DNA from: Protonemura montana
Lineage: Eukaryota > Arthropoda > Insecta > Plecoptera > Nemouridae
Length of the DNA stretch: 64,000 bases
Reading direction: 5' to 3'
Assembly (NCBI GenBank): GCA_947568835.1
Contig: OX387612.1
Span: 7,812,001-7,876,000 of the forward strand
This document shows, piece by piece, positions 24,791 through 36,091 of the stretch. The position numbers were made by a program, and so were the translations under genes. Each line of letters begins with the position of its first letter. Positions within the stretch are counted from its first letter, which is position 1. The notes below the pieces were generated by a model. The model was not told the DNA's origin and searched no databases. It saw only the letters and a list, made by a program, of their open reading frames with translations.

Positions 24791-25394
24791 CCAATTATAT
24801 AAATTATATTTACGATTACCTTGTGTTGCTTTTCAATTTTGACAGTTAAACATGCAAGAAGAATATAACACCGCCTCGTTAGTACTTATCACCGCCTTGT
24901 GCGTTAAAATTAGGATTTGATTAGTACCAATCTTGGCTCCTAGGTAGTGCCGACCATTGACCGAGAAGACATGTAAATATATATTTATAACTTAATTTGG
25001 AACCTACAGGGAGCGTTTCGTTTTAGGGGTTGGGATAGGGAGCGCATTCTGCTTTGCGTGGACCGAATCAAAAGGAATCTAGGCTCCTTAGTCGAGTGGA
25101 GATAGGGCAAGTGGGCAATTTTGTAACCCTCTTGGCCGGATCCACGAAGCAGTGTTTAAGCTTAACTCTCATAAATTTGAGGGTTATGTTGTTATCACCA
25201 TGGTAACCACCTCTTAATTCTGGGAACACCGTTTTTGATTGGCTGATCAACTGTTCAGCTTCAAGATTGAACTGAAACTCTGCCGGCCCCAGGTTTGCAA
25301 GATCGAGTAAAGAGAACTACAGGAATTATTTTCTTGCAAAAGAAGGACAGATATTGAGTGATGTCCGATTTATATTATTAAGAAAACTAATAAC

Positions 25395-25610
25395 TTCCCA
25401 AAGGTTAGTGCCCGAATGGGGACTCAAACCCCGGTCGCCAGCTGTCGAGAGTGATGCTCGAACTAATGAAGACGTTATTGAGAGTGTTTAGTGCATTTGA
25501 TCAGAAAAGGGGTTGAGTTCCCCGATTGTACACATATTTTGAGAGGTTATTCGTGTTCTTAATAATATTCGAATTGTAAGCATTGCAATTTAAATAAAAT
25601 TGCACCGCAA
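25395..25610. repeat. Degenerate tRNA-derived SINE pieces
   Basis: A minus-strand B-box-like part (GGGGACTCAAACCCCGG) is followed by a plus-strand piece (GGGGTTGAGTTCCCCGAT) and the body and tail ending GCATTGCAATTTAAAT. Two decayed copies appear joined in opposite orientations. Confidence 0.55.
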
Positions 25611-26089
25611 GTTTAATTGATTTTTTGTGTTTACTGGCACACCGCTTAAGTCAGGGAAAGAGAGAAAACCTGGTACCGGCGCAAAATAAAAATAAACATA
25701 ATTAGTTTTCTTATTTATTTGTTTAATTAAAAATTGTACGTGTAATAGAACTGGTACCAGGTGCATCAGTACATGTTAAAAAATTTCTAACAACACAAGA
25801 AAAATAATTTTGAATTCGAAGAAAAAATTTTAATTTTGCCAACTTACCAGAGATAAAACAAACAGATTCGTGGAAACTCACCTCCAATTTGATTGCCAGT
25901 TGACCTGGAAAAACAAAAAACCATCGCCGTCGATCAAAAATCGTGGACCGTGAAATCGCGAGAGTCAAAGCGGCAGTCTCTTCAAGACGCCAACACGCAC
26001 GCGCCCTAACGACTTTAAAAACAAATCACAGCACGGCGCTGACTTTCAGTAACTCACAGGACCGTGACTAGTTCAGAGGTTGCAGTGAA

Positions 26090-28253
26090 ATGTCTTCTGT
26101 TTTTCGTTCGCTCGCCGCTCTAGTTGGTTTTGTTTTAACATCGTCTTTGGCACAGCGTGGAGGTCTTGTGCTTGGCATGGATGCAGATGTGGACAGTAAT
26201 GCGACAGGTGTGGGCGTAGTCAAACTTTTGGCGTCTGACGGTGTTTCTGAAGGTAGCGTTAGTAGTTTCGGGGATTATGTTGAATTAGTTGGTGATTTCA
26301 ATGTTCAAGATACAAATCTAGAGAATATGACATTTTATGACAGTTCAGATACTTTTGCTGAGACCGTCTCGGCAAGTGAGATTGTTCGAAATAGTGAGAT
26401 TTATAGCACGTCAGAAAGCGATAGAAACTACGTCAAAGAGACTACCAGGAATTTTACTGAAATAAGTGAAAATGAGCAATTAGTCAGTGTTGACGCAAGC
26501 GTCGACAAAGCCGGTGAGAAAAGCGGAAAAGTTTTGAGTAATTCGGACAACTTCACAAGTGGTAATCAACTGAAAAATGGATTCGAAGAAAATCCAAATG
26601 TTTTTTTTGGAAGCTTAGAAAACTCACCAACGACGCCAAGTTACACCGAGGAAAATTTCACGAGAAGTAAAGCTCCTCTGCGTTTTCAAAAGTCATTCGA
26701 AATTGCCGACGAAGTGCCGAATTCCACAGAAGAAACGCTTCATTATTTTCATTCGACACGAAACGACTCCATCGAAAGGTCAACGCCAACAGAAGAACTT
26801 TCATCAGCCCCAACAACCAACGAAGAAGCCCAAGACAACCCCTGCTCGAAATCAGCAAATCCTTTAGTTAAACAAAGTACACCCAACAACCCTTGTCACT
26901 GCACAACCACTCTGACTCAAGAACGGAACGAGTCCATGATCCTTGAGGACTTCCGCATGCAGTGGCCGGTGGACGAGTGGCTCTCGCAAGGCTTCTTCAC
27001 TGAAGAGTACCTCTTGAAGATCCCCGTCCATTGGCTGTCGTTTCCCCCACCTGCTCCGGAGGCTCACTACCTTTTGGCAGTGGCGTATGTGGTAATCATG
27101 TTGGTTGGAACAGGTGGGAACTTGCTGGTGATCTTTATGTTTTGCAGGTAAGGTTTTGGAGATTTTTGACAAGATATTTCGTTTGCACTAACGGTTTGAC
27201 TGTCGTGAAATCAATGTCATGAAATTTTATGGAATGACATGACTTTTATGCAATGAATAAATTATGTTTTACATATTATTTATGTATACATACCTAGTAT
27301 ATTTTCCTTCATGAAGTTCACCAACTGTATAAATTATTTAATATTTGCAATTTGTTATTGGTTTTCAAGAACTTTGATAAACTTTGTTCAACAAGAGAAC
27401 ATACTTTTCCGATAGAGGCGCCACCGGTCGTTTTCGGGTGACATGCTGGCCAACTGTCATTTTTTTGAATACTAAAAATCATTTTTGCTGATTTCCGCCA
27501 GTTTCCTTATGCCTAAAACTGTTGTCGTGCCAAGATCTTTTCTTTTTAAATTCTGTGGCTAAATTCAAACAATTTAACCATCTTGGCAAATATTTTGCAG
27601 GTATAATAAATACTTTGAAATCCTCCCAGTAAAAACATTAACTGACGTTTCATTCTTGAGTTGGTAGAAATGCTGGCACCTCTGTCTTTGGGCTGGCATC
27701 TTTCTCACAGGCTAGACTGTATGTGTCCAAATTTGGATTTATTGCTACTAATTTTCAATGCAAACCATGCTCAGATGTTTTCGAGTTTAAAAAAAAATTG
27801 TTTATTTCCCGGTTCAGACCCACTTATATTTGTCTTCTTGGAATTTTTACAGATGCAAATCTTTGAAAACTCCCGCCAACATTCTGGTGATGAATCTGGC
27901 TTTCAGTGACATGATGATGCTGTTGAAGATGCCGATTTTCATCTACAACAGCTTTTACCTGGGACCGGCAATGGGTGAAATAGGTCAGTAACACACTGAT
28001 TAGGACAGCAAATTCGTTTACAGCACCTTTTTTTTGTGTGGAACTACGATACACGAAAAAAGTCTGGTTCCACGCAAGAAAGTGTGTCCAGCAGGTACTG
28101 GATTATTTTAGCCGCACGGCACCTCCATCTTGGCGAGTAAAGAAATAGGAATTAAATCAAAACTTAACACATTGCTTTGGTTAACGTGCTGTATTTTTTG
28201 AACGAAACTTAGTATTAAAACGTATTTTTTTCGCTGTTTCTTTAGATGATTAA

Positions 28254-28285
<32 letters not shown>

Positions 28286-31200
28286 TAGCAGTTTAATGGC
28301 TTAGGTGTAAGATGTCAAAAAATGTATCTGCGCTTTTCTTATGGGCTGAATTGTTTCGATGCATACCAAAACTGACAAAAAAATCGAACGGTTTGGCATG
28401 TTGGAAACACCGGTACTCGTGAGATCAACGAAGTTAAGCAACACTACGCTGGGTCAGGTATTGGATGGGTGACCATCATACACATGACCAGTTCTGTTCG
28501 GGATGAAATTTAGTACAGCAACTTCACTCGCCTTGCTCGACAGCATGGATTTGTGGAGGAATCCTGTTGTTCGCGTTGTACCGTCCTTCGGAAGGGACGT
28601 TAAGCCGGTGGTCCCCTTGGTGCTCTTCGACAGGAGTAGGCTACGTGCCTACACTGGGTTTCCCCTCCTCCCTTTTAGACTAGGTTAGGTTCATCATCAT
28701 CCTCATCATCATCCACTCATTCACCGACGTCATTAGACCAGTGCCGCAGGGCCAGATGTCAAAACAGTGCGTCGTTAAACACCACAAATCAATGAAACTG
28801 AAAAAGAAAATAAGCGTGAATCATTTTTCCTCGGGGTTCTGGCGACATAAATAGCTTTTAAATAACCTGTCAAACACACAAAAGTAAACTTTATTAAGGG
28901 TTAATAACTCTTTAAGAGTCACATTAAGATGGGCCATTAAATATTTTGTTTACAATGAAACATCCCCTTTAAGAAAGTATCTAACAATTGCCTTATTTAT
29001 GCCCAACTGGACCTGGTGTAATGCACTCAAACATGGTGCATACGGCTAATTACTTGCACTTGAAATCTAATTAAAGCTGGCCGTCTAAATCTAGTTACCT
29101 GTCACAGATTGCAGTTTCTTCCCCGAGACAAAACGATCCCAACAAGACTCCAAACAGAACTCCATGCACTTCCCCGAGAAGATACAATTAATTTTGACTG
29201 ACATTTCGTCTAATTAGCATTCAATTGCGGCTTCTAATTAATTAAGTGGACAGTCTTGTCTGCCGTTGGCATTCATTGACTTGGCTTTTGACCTTGAGAC
29301 AGAACCGCGGAGGGATTTCCAGTGGCGGATCGTCAATATTATTTTGTGGCGGTCATCGTCAAGCTTTAGGTCGAAAGTATTCGGTGTGTATAGGCGTTTT
29401 GGTCAAAGTCTACGCACCGATTTAAATGTAGGTATAGTTTAAAAAAAAATTACATATTGACTATTATACCGATGATTACGATTAACGTCACTGTTAATAA
29501 GAAGGTTAATTTCGTTATTTTGAGAGACTGGGAATGACGGTTAAACAATCTTAATTTATTTTAACTTTTCTCGCTTGCAGTTCATTTGCAGACCACAAGT
29601 GTTGTGAGTGATAGCAGTGATCTGAGTGATGTCAGAAATCGACAGTTAAATTTTGACCCGCTTTGCTGGCACTAAGGTATAGACTCGACATCTTGGTTCA
29701 AATTCAGAACTAACATCAAATAAATTACAAAGATGAGCATTCCATGAAATGGCTAAAAATGCTTAACAGTATGATGGTTTTTAGACTCATGTCTACTTGA
29801 TTTATCCTTAGCACTAGTTTTAAGAAAAACTATTTGAAATGGGTTTTGAATGCTAAGTAAAGGGCTACTAAATTTACCAACGTTTCGTAACATATTCTAG
29901 CTACTTCTTCAAGGGTAAGAGGGTAAGAGCAGTCTCTTACCTTTGAAGAAGTAACTAGTATATGTTACGGAACGTCGGGAAATTTAGTAGCCCTTTACTT
30001 AGCATTCAAAACCCATTTCAAATAGTTTTTCTTAATGCTAAACAGTCTCTGCGAAAATCTTCTCTGCAAACTGTACACTAATATACAGTTTGTACGATGA
30101 CCCAAGATATTTATTGAAGATGATGCTAGTGATGTTTTGTTAGTGATGCAACTAACTATAATTTAACTTTCTCCTTACTCTAAAAAACAACTGACTTTCT
30201 CCGTATGCGATTGATTGTTGCCATCGCAATTGATTTCTTGTAGTTAAGAAAATTGTAATACTAGGTCCAACTAACGGTAAACCATACCTTCAATCCAGGT
30301 TGTCAAATCTACGGTTTCATCGGTGGTCTAACGGGTACCGTCTCCATCGCAACCCTGGCAGCGATCGGACTCGACCGCTACTATGTCATCGTTCATCCAC
30401 TAGACCCACTGCGCAAGACGACCCGGCTGCGCGCTAGACTCTGCGTCGCTTTTGTCTGGCTCTACGGCTTCACTTTCGCCGTGCTTCCGCTCACTGAGCT
30501 GGAATTCTCTCGCTACGTTCCCGAAGGCTACCTGACTTCGTGTAGTTTCGACTATCTGAATCCGAGCCTGCGGTCGCGTTCGTTCATCCTACTGTTTTTC
30601 ACGGCCGCTTGGGTGGTGCCGTTCATTGTGCTCACCTTTTCTTACCTGGCCATCTGCCACGTGGTCGTTCAGGCGAGAGAGGTGCCGCCTGGCGGCGATT
30701 CGTCGCGACACTGCCGGGAAAACGACAAGCGACGAACGGAGCTCAGGTTAGTGGGATGTGCTGGATTTAAAGTTAATCAACACTGCGCTGGGTCAGGTAT
30801 TGGATGGGTGACCATCATACACATGACTAGTTCTGTTCGGGAGAGAGGTTGGAGGGATGAAAGTTTAACAACACTGCGCTGGGTCAGGTATTGGATGGGT
30901 GACCATCATACACATGACCAGTTCTGTTCGGAAGAGAGGTTGGAGGGATGAAAGTTAAGCAACACTGCGCTGGGTCAGGTATTGGATGGGTGACCATCAT
31001 ACACATGATTAGTTCGGTTCGGGAGAGAGGTTGGAGAGATGAAAGTTAAGCAACACTGAGCTGAGTCAGGTATTGGATGGGTGACCATCATACACATGAC
31101 TAGTTCTGTTCGGGAGAGAGGTTAGAGGGATGGAGGTTAAGCAACACTGCGCTGGGTCAGGTATTGGATGGGTGACCATCATATACATGACCAGTTCTGT

Positions 31201-34157
31201 TCGGGAGAGAGGTTGGAAGGATGAAAGTTAAGCAACACTGAGCTGAGTCAGGTATTGGATGGGTGACCACCATATTGATGACCAGTTCTGTTCGCGAGAG
31301 GTTGGAGGGATGAAAGTTAAGAAACACTGCGCTGGGTCAGGTATTGGATGGGTGACAATCTTACACATGACCAGTCTGTTCGGGAGAGAGGTTGGAGGGA
31401 TGAAAGTTCAGCAACACTGCGCTGAGTCAGGTATTGGATGGGTGACCACCATACTCATGACCAGTTCTGTTCGGGAGAGAGGTTGGAGAGATGAAAGTTA
31501 AGCAACACTGAGCTGAGTCAGGTATTGAATGGGTGACCATCATACACATGACCAGTTCTGTTAGGGAGAGAGGTTGGAGGGATGAAAGTTCAGCAACACT
31601 GCGCTGAGTCAGGTATTGGATGGGTGACCATCATACACATGACCAGTTCTGTTCAGCAGAGAGGTTGGAGGGATGAAAGTTAAGCAACACTGCGCTGGGT
31701 CAGGTATTGGATGGGTGACCATCATATACATGACCAGTTCTGTTCGGGAGAGAGGTTGGAAGGATGAAAGTTAAGAAACACTGCGCTGGGTCAGGTATTG
31801 GATGGGTGACAATCTTACACATGACCAGTCTGTTCGGGAGAGAGGTTGGAGGGATGAAAGTTCAGCAACACTGCGCTGAGTCAGGTATTGGATGGGTGAC
31901 CACCATACTCATGACCAGTTCTGTTCGGGAGAGAGGTTGGAGAGATGAAAGTTAAGCAACACTGAGCTGAGTCAGGTATTGAATGGGTGACCATCATACA
32001 CATGACCAGTTCTGTTAGGGAGAGAGGTTAGAGGGATGAAAGTTAAGCAACACTGAGCTGAGTCAGGTATTGGATGGGTGACCATCATACACATGACCAG
32101 TTCTGTTTGGGAGAGAGGTTGGAGGGATGAAAGTTAAGCAACACTGAGCTGAGTCAGGTATTGGATGGGTGACCACCAAACGGTTCACCCTTTACTCTTT
32201 ATAAGCCTAGGTTTGATTATACCATCGTCACCATTTGGTCGGTGCCATTCTAAGCTTCGCCCTTTCCTCCATGCAGACTCGCCGAAGTGGTTCTCGGCGT
32301 GGTGGGCCTCTGGTTCATCAGCTGGACACCGTACGCCGTGGTGGCGCTGCTGGGAGTAAGCGGCAACCAACAGCTGTTGACGCCACTGGGCAGCATGGTG
32401 CCCGCGCTGCTAGCCAAGATGGCGTCTGCCGCCGACCCGTATGTGTACGCCGTCAATCATCCCAGGTTTCGTCTGGAGCTGGTCAAGAGCTGGCATCGAA
32501 TCAAAGGGCGACCGCAGTTCCGCGCCTCGCAGGTGGGGACAATTAACTCAACTTGCAACCAAATGCAATAAATAAAATTAATAAACTTACTTACAAAAAA
32601 AGGTTTCGAATGCCAAATGAGGTTATATTGTTTCGAGTTTTCCCGACATATCAAAACATGCACAAAAATGTAAATGACTGTTAGGTTAGTGAAAGACCGT
32701 TAGTGTAAGTGACAGATTGCCCCATAAGCATTGCTACCATTCCCATGGAATTAAATGTCAGTTATGATTTCTGTACAGGGATTGCAAAATACTTATATAT
32801 TTGAAAATAATTGCCAAGCTTGGAAAAATAAAACATCTTGGCACGACCAAAGCTTGAGAGCGAAAAGGAGCACATCGGCGGAGATGATTTGTTGTATTAC
32901 AAAGAAAGTTACTGCTGGCTAGCATTTCAACGATCAGTGGCGCCTCTACCAGGATGTGTTCTTTCGTTGAAACAGTTTCTTTATCATAGATGAAAGCTCG
33001 ACATCTTGTAACAAAAGAACCAACAACCACCTTGCCTAGGCTTTCTTGTGTATCTGGCTTAAAACCAGAATCAATAAAACTTCAAATGTCTGATTTTCAA
33101 CTCGTTTCCCAATTGTGCAAGACCTTGAATCAGCAATAAAAATTAAAAATAAATAAAATTACAGAGTGGTACTTTGGGGCTTTGCAGAGACGTACTTTTT
33201 TTTTTGTAATTTTTATTGTGGAAATCTTAAGATTTATCGTTGAATTGATCGCATTAAAGCATCGCATTGATCGCATCACTGCACTCACAGCAGCCTTTAG
33301 CGCAGTGTGAGGATATCTTTTTGAAAAAGCTCTCCAAAGCGGATAGTACCTTTTTTTTTGTTTTCAAAATTGACAATATAAAAAAAAATATATATTTAGC
33401 ATAGCACAAAGACGCATAGGAGCAAAGATGGAGGTTCAATGGTAGATTCAACGTTTGGTAGCCATGGAGATGCTGAGATCGCCTGACAGAGCTTCTAAAT
33501 TCTGCTATCTTATGTTACCACGGGCATATCATGACCTAGCATAGGAGGTTCAATGGTAGATTCAACGTTTGGTAGCCATGGAGATGCTGAGATCACCTGA
33601 CAGAGCTTCTCAATTTTGCTATCTTATGTTACCACGGGTATATCATGGCCTAGCATAGGAGGTTCAATGGTAGATTCAACGTTTGGTAGCCGTTTGGCTG
33701 GACGACGTTTGGCTGAGATCGCCTGACAGAGCTTCTTAATTCTATCTAACTCATGGGCTGGACAGTACTTCAAACGATGATAGGAAAACAATAGTTCCCA
33801 GATTGTAACTAATCAGTAATCGAGTGTGACCGTGAAATATTCCAGGGGCGCTCGGTGGCGGTGACCATGCACGAGCCAACTGAACAGAGCTCGCATTCAT
33901 CCGAGTCCGACGAGTTCCAACTGAACGTGCTCCAGCCCCAGGAACAGGAACCGGAAGCCGCTGGGAAGCCTGTCGACCTACCGACCGCTCGATGGAACGT
34001 TGGGTTACTCCCGCCTACCTGGTACCGGCCGCCGAAGCCGAAGAGAAACCGATCTACGAGTTTGCGGCTGAAGAGCAGGGTTAAGGATGTACACGACAAG
34101 GCCGTTTTTTATTCGTACTCGGAGCCGCGAACCGAAGAGAAGAACGACATGGATTAA
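26090..34157 (+). CDS. Rhabdomeric opsin with a very long N-terminal ectodomain
   Basis: Five exons join in phase: 26090-27147, 27853-27983, 30299-30746, 32277-32532 and 33846-34157 (734 residues). This is a light-sensing seven-helix G-protein-coupled receptor. Residues 1-21 look like a signal peptide. About 300 residues follow that are acidic and Ser/Thr-rich, with eight N-glycosylation sequons. TM1 is at about 326-350, then KSLKTPAN, the DRY motif at 422-424, the extracellular-loop-2 segment SCSFDYL typical of invertebrate opsins, and WFISWTPYA in TM6. The retinal-binding lysine is K593 in LLAKMASAADPYVY (NPxxY appears as DPYVY), then HPRFR. These features indicate a Gq-type visual opsin; the closest known group may be the Rh7-like opsins, which also have extended termini (inference). 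The introns carry a SINE, a foldback element and two tandem arrays. Confidence 0.92.
28385..28800 (+). repeat. 5S-derived SINE, full-length reference copy, opsin intron 2
   Basis: Runs from AACGGTTTGGCATGTTGGAA through a 5S rRNA-like head (ACACCGGTACTCGTGAGATC, GTTAAGCAACACTACGCTGG, TATTGGATGGGTGACCATC), the core (GGATTTGTGGAGGAATCCTG, CCTTCGGAAGGGACGTTAAG, GGTGGTCCCCTTGGTGCTC) and a TCATCATCCTCATCATC stretch, to the tail (CATTAGACCAGTGCCGCAGG, CACCACAAATCAATG). The head matches the A box, intermediate element and C box region of eukaryotic 5S rRNA genes, so this is a SINE3-type element. It has no protein-coding capacity. Confidence 0.92.
28801..29772. other. Opsin intron 2, non-repetitive part
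   Basis: No coding, RNA or repeat feature was recognised between the SINE and the foldback element. Confidence 0.4.
29773..30035. repeat. Foldback element, copy 2, opsin intron 2
   Basis: Inverted arms match copy 1, plus a left flank (GATGGTTTTTAGACTCATGT, CTTAGCACTAGTTTTAAG) that is the reverse complement of the right flank of the copy at 45317-45595. The centre contains diverged AAGGGTAAGAG repeats. Confidence 0.9.
30771..32182 (+). repeat. 91-bp tandem array of the 5S-like SINE head, about 15 copies, opsin intron 3
   Basis: Each unit reads GTTAAGCAACACTGCGCTGG, GTCAGGTATTGGATGGGTGA, CCATCATACACATGACCAGT, then TCTGTTCGGGAGAGAGG. It spans the 5S A-box, intermediate element and C-box equivalents. 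A block of about 454 bp (five units, including the GACAATCTTACACATGACC variant) is duplicated at 31320 and 31774. The array starts about 25 bases after the exon-3 donor. Confidence 0.95.
33428..33735 (+). repeat. 114-bp minisatellite, about 2.7 copies, opsin intron 4
   Basis: Units start GGAGGTTCAATGGTAGATTC and contain GCCTGACAGAGCTTCT and TATGTTACCACGGG. The last copy is interrupted by CGTTTGGCTGGACGACG. The reverse complement forms the array at 52210-52760. Confidence 0.93.
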
Positions 34158-34170
34158 TTGAGAGGATAAG

Positions 34171-34575
34171 GGTGTTGGAAACACCTTTTTATGTTAAGCA
34201 ACACTGCGCTGAGTCAGATAATGGATGGGTGACCGTCATACACATGACCAGTTCTGTTCGGGAGAGAGGTTGGAGGGATGAAAGTTAGTACAGCAACTTC
34301 ATTCGCCTCGCTTATCAACCTCTCGTCAGCATGGATTTGTGGAGGAATTCTGTTGTTCGAGTTGTACCGTCCTTCGGAAGGGACGCTAAGCCGGTGGTCT
34401 CCTTGGTCTTCGACAGGAGTAGGCTATAAGCCAGCACCGGGTTTCATTGCCTCCCGTCTAGGCTAAAAAAAGTTAATCGTGATCCCCATTAAATAATTCA
34501 CTGACGCCATTAGACGTCCAGTACCACAGGGACCCGTTGTCAAAAAAAAAAGTGCGTCATTAATCACCGCAGACT
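34171..34575 (+). repeat. 5S-derived SINE just after the opsin stop codon
   Basis: Starts with GTGTTGGAAACACC about 14 bases after the opsin TAA and lacks part of the 5S-like head (a jump from GAAACACC to GTTAAGCAACACTGCG). The core is intact with small deletions, and the tail (CATTAGACGTCCAGTACCAC) is decayed. It would lie in the opsin 3' untranslated region. Confidence 0.88.
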
Positions 34576-36091
34576 GAATATTACTATTTTAAGATATTTG
34601 AAAAACAAATTTGTTTTCTATATGTCTTTTATGAGGTTGATGGTCCAGGTATATTGGTTTAAAGTAACTTGCTTTGAGATCAGTCTGACCTCGCCATGGA
34701 GAGAATTCGTGAGGTCGAAGATGTAAATTGTCAATCCCTTGTCGCCTTTATTGCGTTCCAGGCAGTGAAGAAGCTTAGGGTGCCAAGATAAGGGGTTAGG
34801 GAGAGAGATGGTTGAGTTTACGAGGGTCCTTGCGCCCCATTGGTTGTCGCGTACTTACCTTTGGGAACATTTTAGAACGAGTACGAGTTTTATATTAAAA
34901 TACAGCAATATTGGTGCCATTGGAGAGAAGGGGGTCTAGTCAAATCCAAATAAAAGTCTAGTCAGCTAAAGGGCACAAGAAATTTACGTGTAGATTTCTT
35001 GAATCATTTGATTTTAACCATAGTCAACGTTTGCACCTGAGGTATGAGCATTTAGATGTCTGTGTGTGACTTGGCAATAGGTAATGGTTCCAAAAAGTGG
35101 AAATAGAATTACAGAAGTGTTTGTTTCAGGCTTATGCGTTTGTTTATTTGTAGATTGTATGTACAAATGTGTGTAATAATTATATTTACTGTCAAAGATC
35201 TCGTCATTTTTTCGTATGATTTCAGAGGTTTTTATGGGTTATGGGTTAAAATAATTGTTGTATTATTTGTAGATACCTTTAAAAAAAACGTGGTTCCTGA
35301 GGATCTCTTGTTTTTATGTTTTTTTTTTGTGTTTATTATATGCTTTCACGGCTTCATGGTTTAACAATACGATCATTTAATCAACAATTTCATAAAAATA
35401 TCCAGACACCTTGTTTGGTTGACAGCTGAAGACCAAGATTTTTACAGCCTGAATTTGAAAAAAAAAAGGCTTTGGTGAAACAAAAGTAAAAAAATAAGAA
35501 TGAGGGTGCATCCATTTTCAAAGAAAAATAAAGAAATAAAAAACAATATCGAATACACTCAACTGTAACGCAACTCAAATTACGAAGGATTGATCAAGAA
35601 ACCCCTGGATTTCTACACCTTTTGCCTTTTACCAATTGATTTTTGTAGGAAATTAGTTAGAAATACCCGTAACGCTTACCACCTCGACTAAAATGATTCA
35701 AGATATTTGTTACTAACTCTTCGTAGTAGGAAAAATTTACAATATTTACCTTTGCTATTGACTGCGATTTTGTCAAGGGTCTCATATGTTCCTACTAGAT
35801 CTCGAAGTGACGAAACAACGTTCAAGCATCAAGTGTAGCAGCTTACCAGTATTTTTTTCCTTATTTCCACTGTAAATATCCAAATACATGGAATGTTTGG
35901 TTGTTAATAGTTCTTTCATATTATCTAAGCTGTAATACTGTAATGAGAGATTCTACAACCAGTAACTCGTGCTCAAGAAGCCATTGTTTTAAAATTCTGC
36001 CGGGCTGCCGCTAAATGTGACGTCAAACTCCAGCCGTTCGGCCATCAGTCGGTCGAACAGCTCACTGTGTTTCGGCGAACAACTATCCAAG
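34576..36091. other. Spacer between the opsin and RpL24 genes
   Basis: AT-rich with T- and A-rich runs. No AATAAA that clearly belongs to the opsin was identified. The RpL24 promoter should lie near the right end. No gene was recognised. Confidence 0.45.

Noticed and set aside
28503-28688. Open frames of about 61 codons with SMDLWRNPVVRVVPSFGRDV-like peptides, recurring at several loci
   Set aside because: They are translations of the SINE core in either orientation, not genes.
30771-32182. Cluster of functional 5S rRNA genes
   Set aside because: Units cover only the middle and 3' part of 5S and continue into SINE sequence. The 5' third and the terminal stem are missing.
33428-33735. Extra opsin exon in the 114-bp repeat region
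   Set aside because: The sequence is a repeat also found elsewhere in reverse, and the exons at 32532 and 33846 already join in phase with an intact C-terminus.
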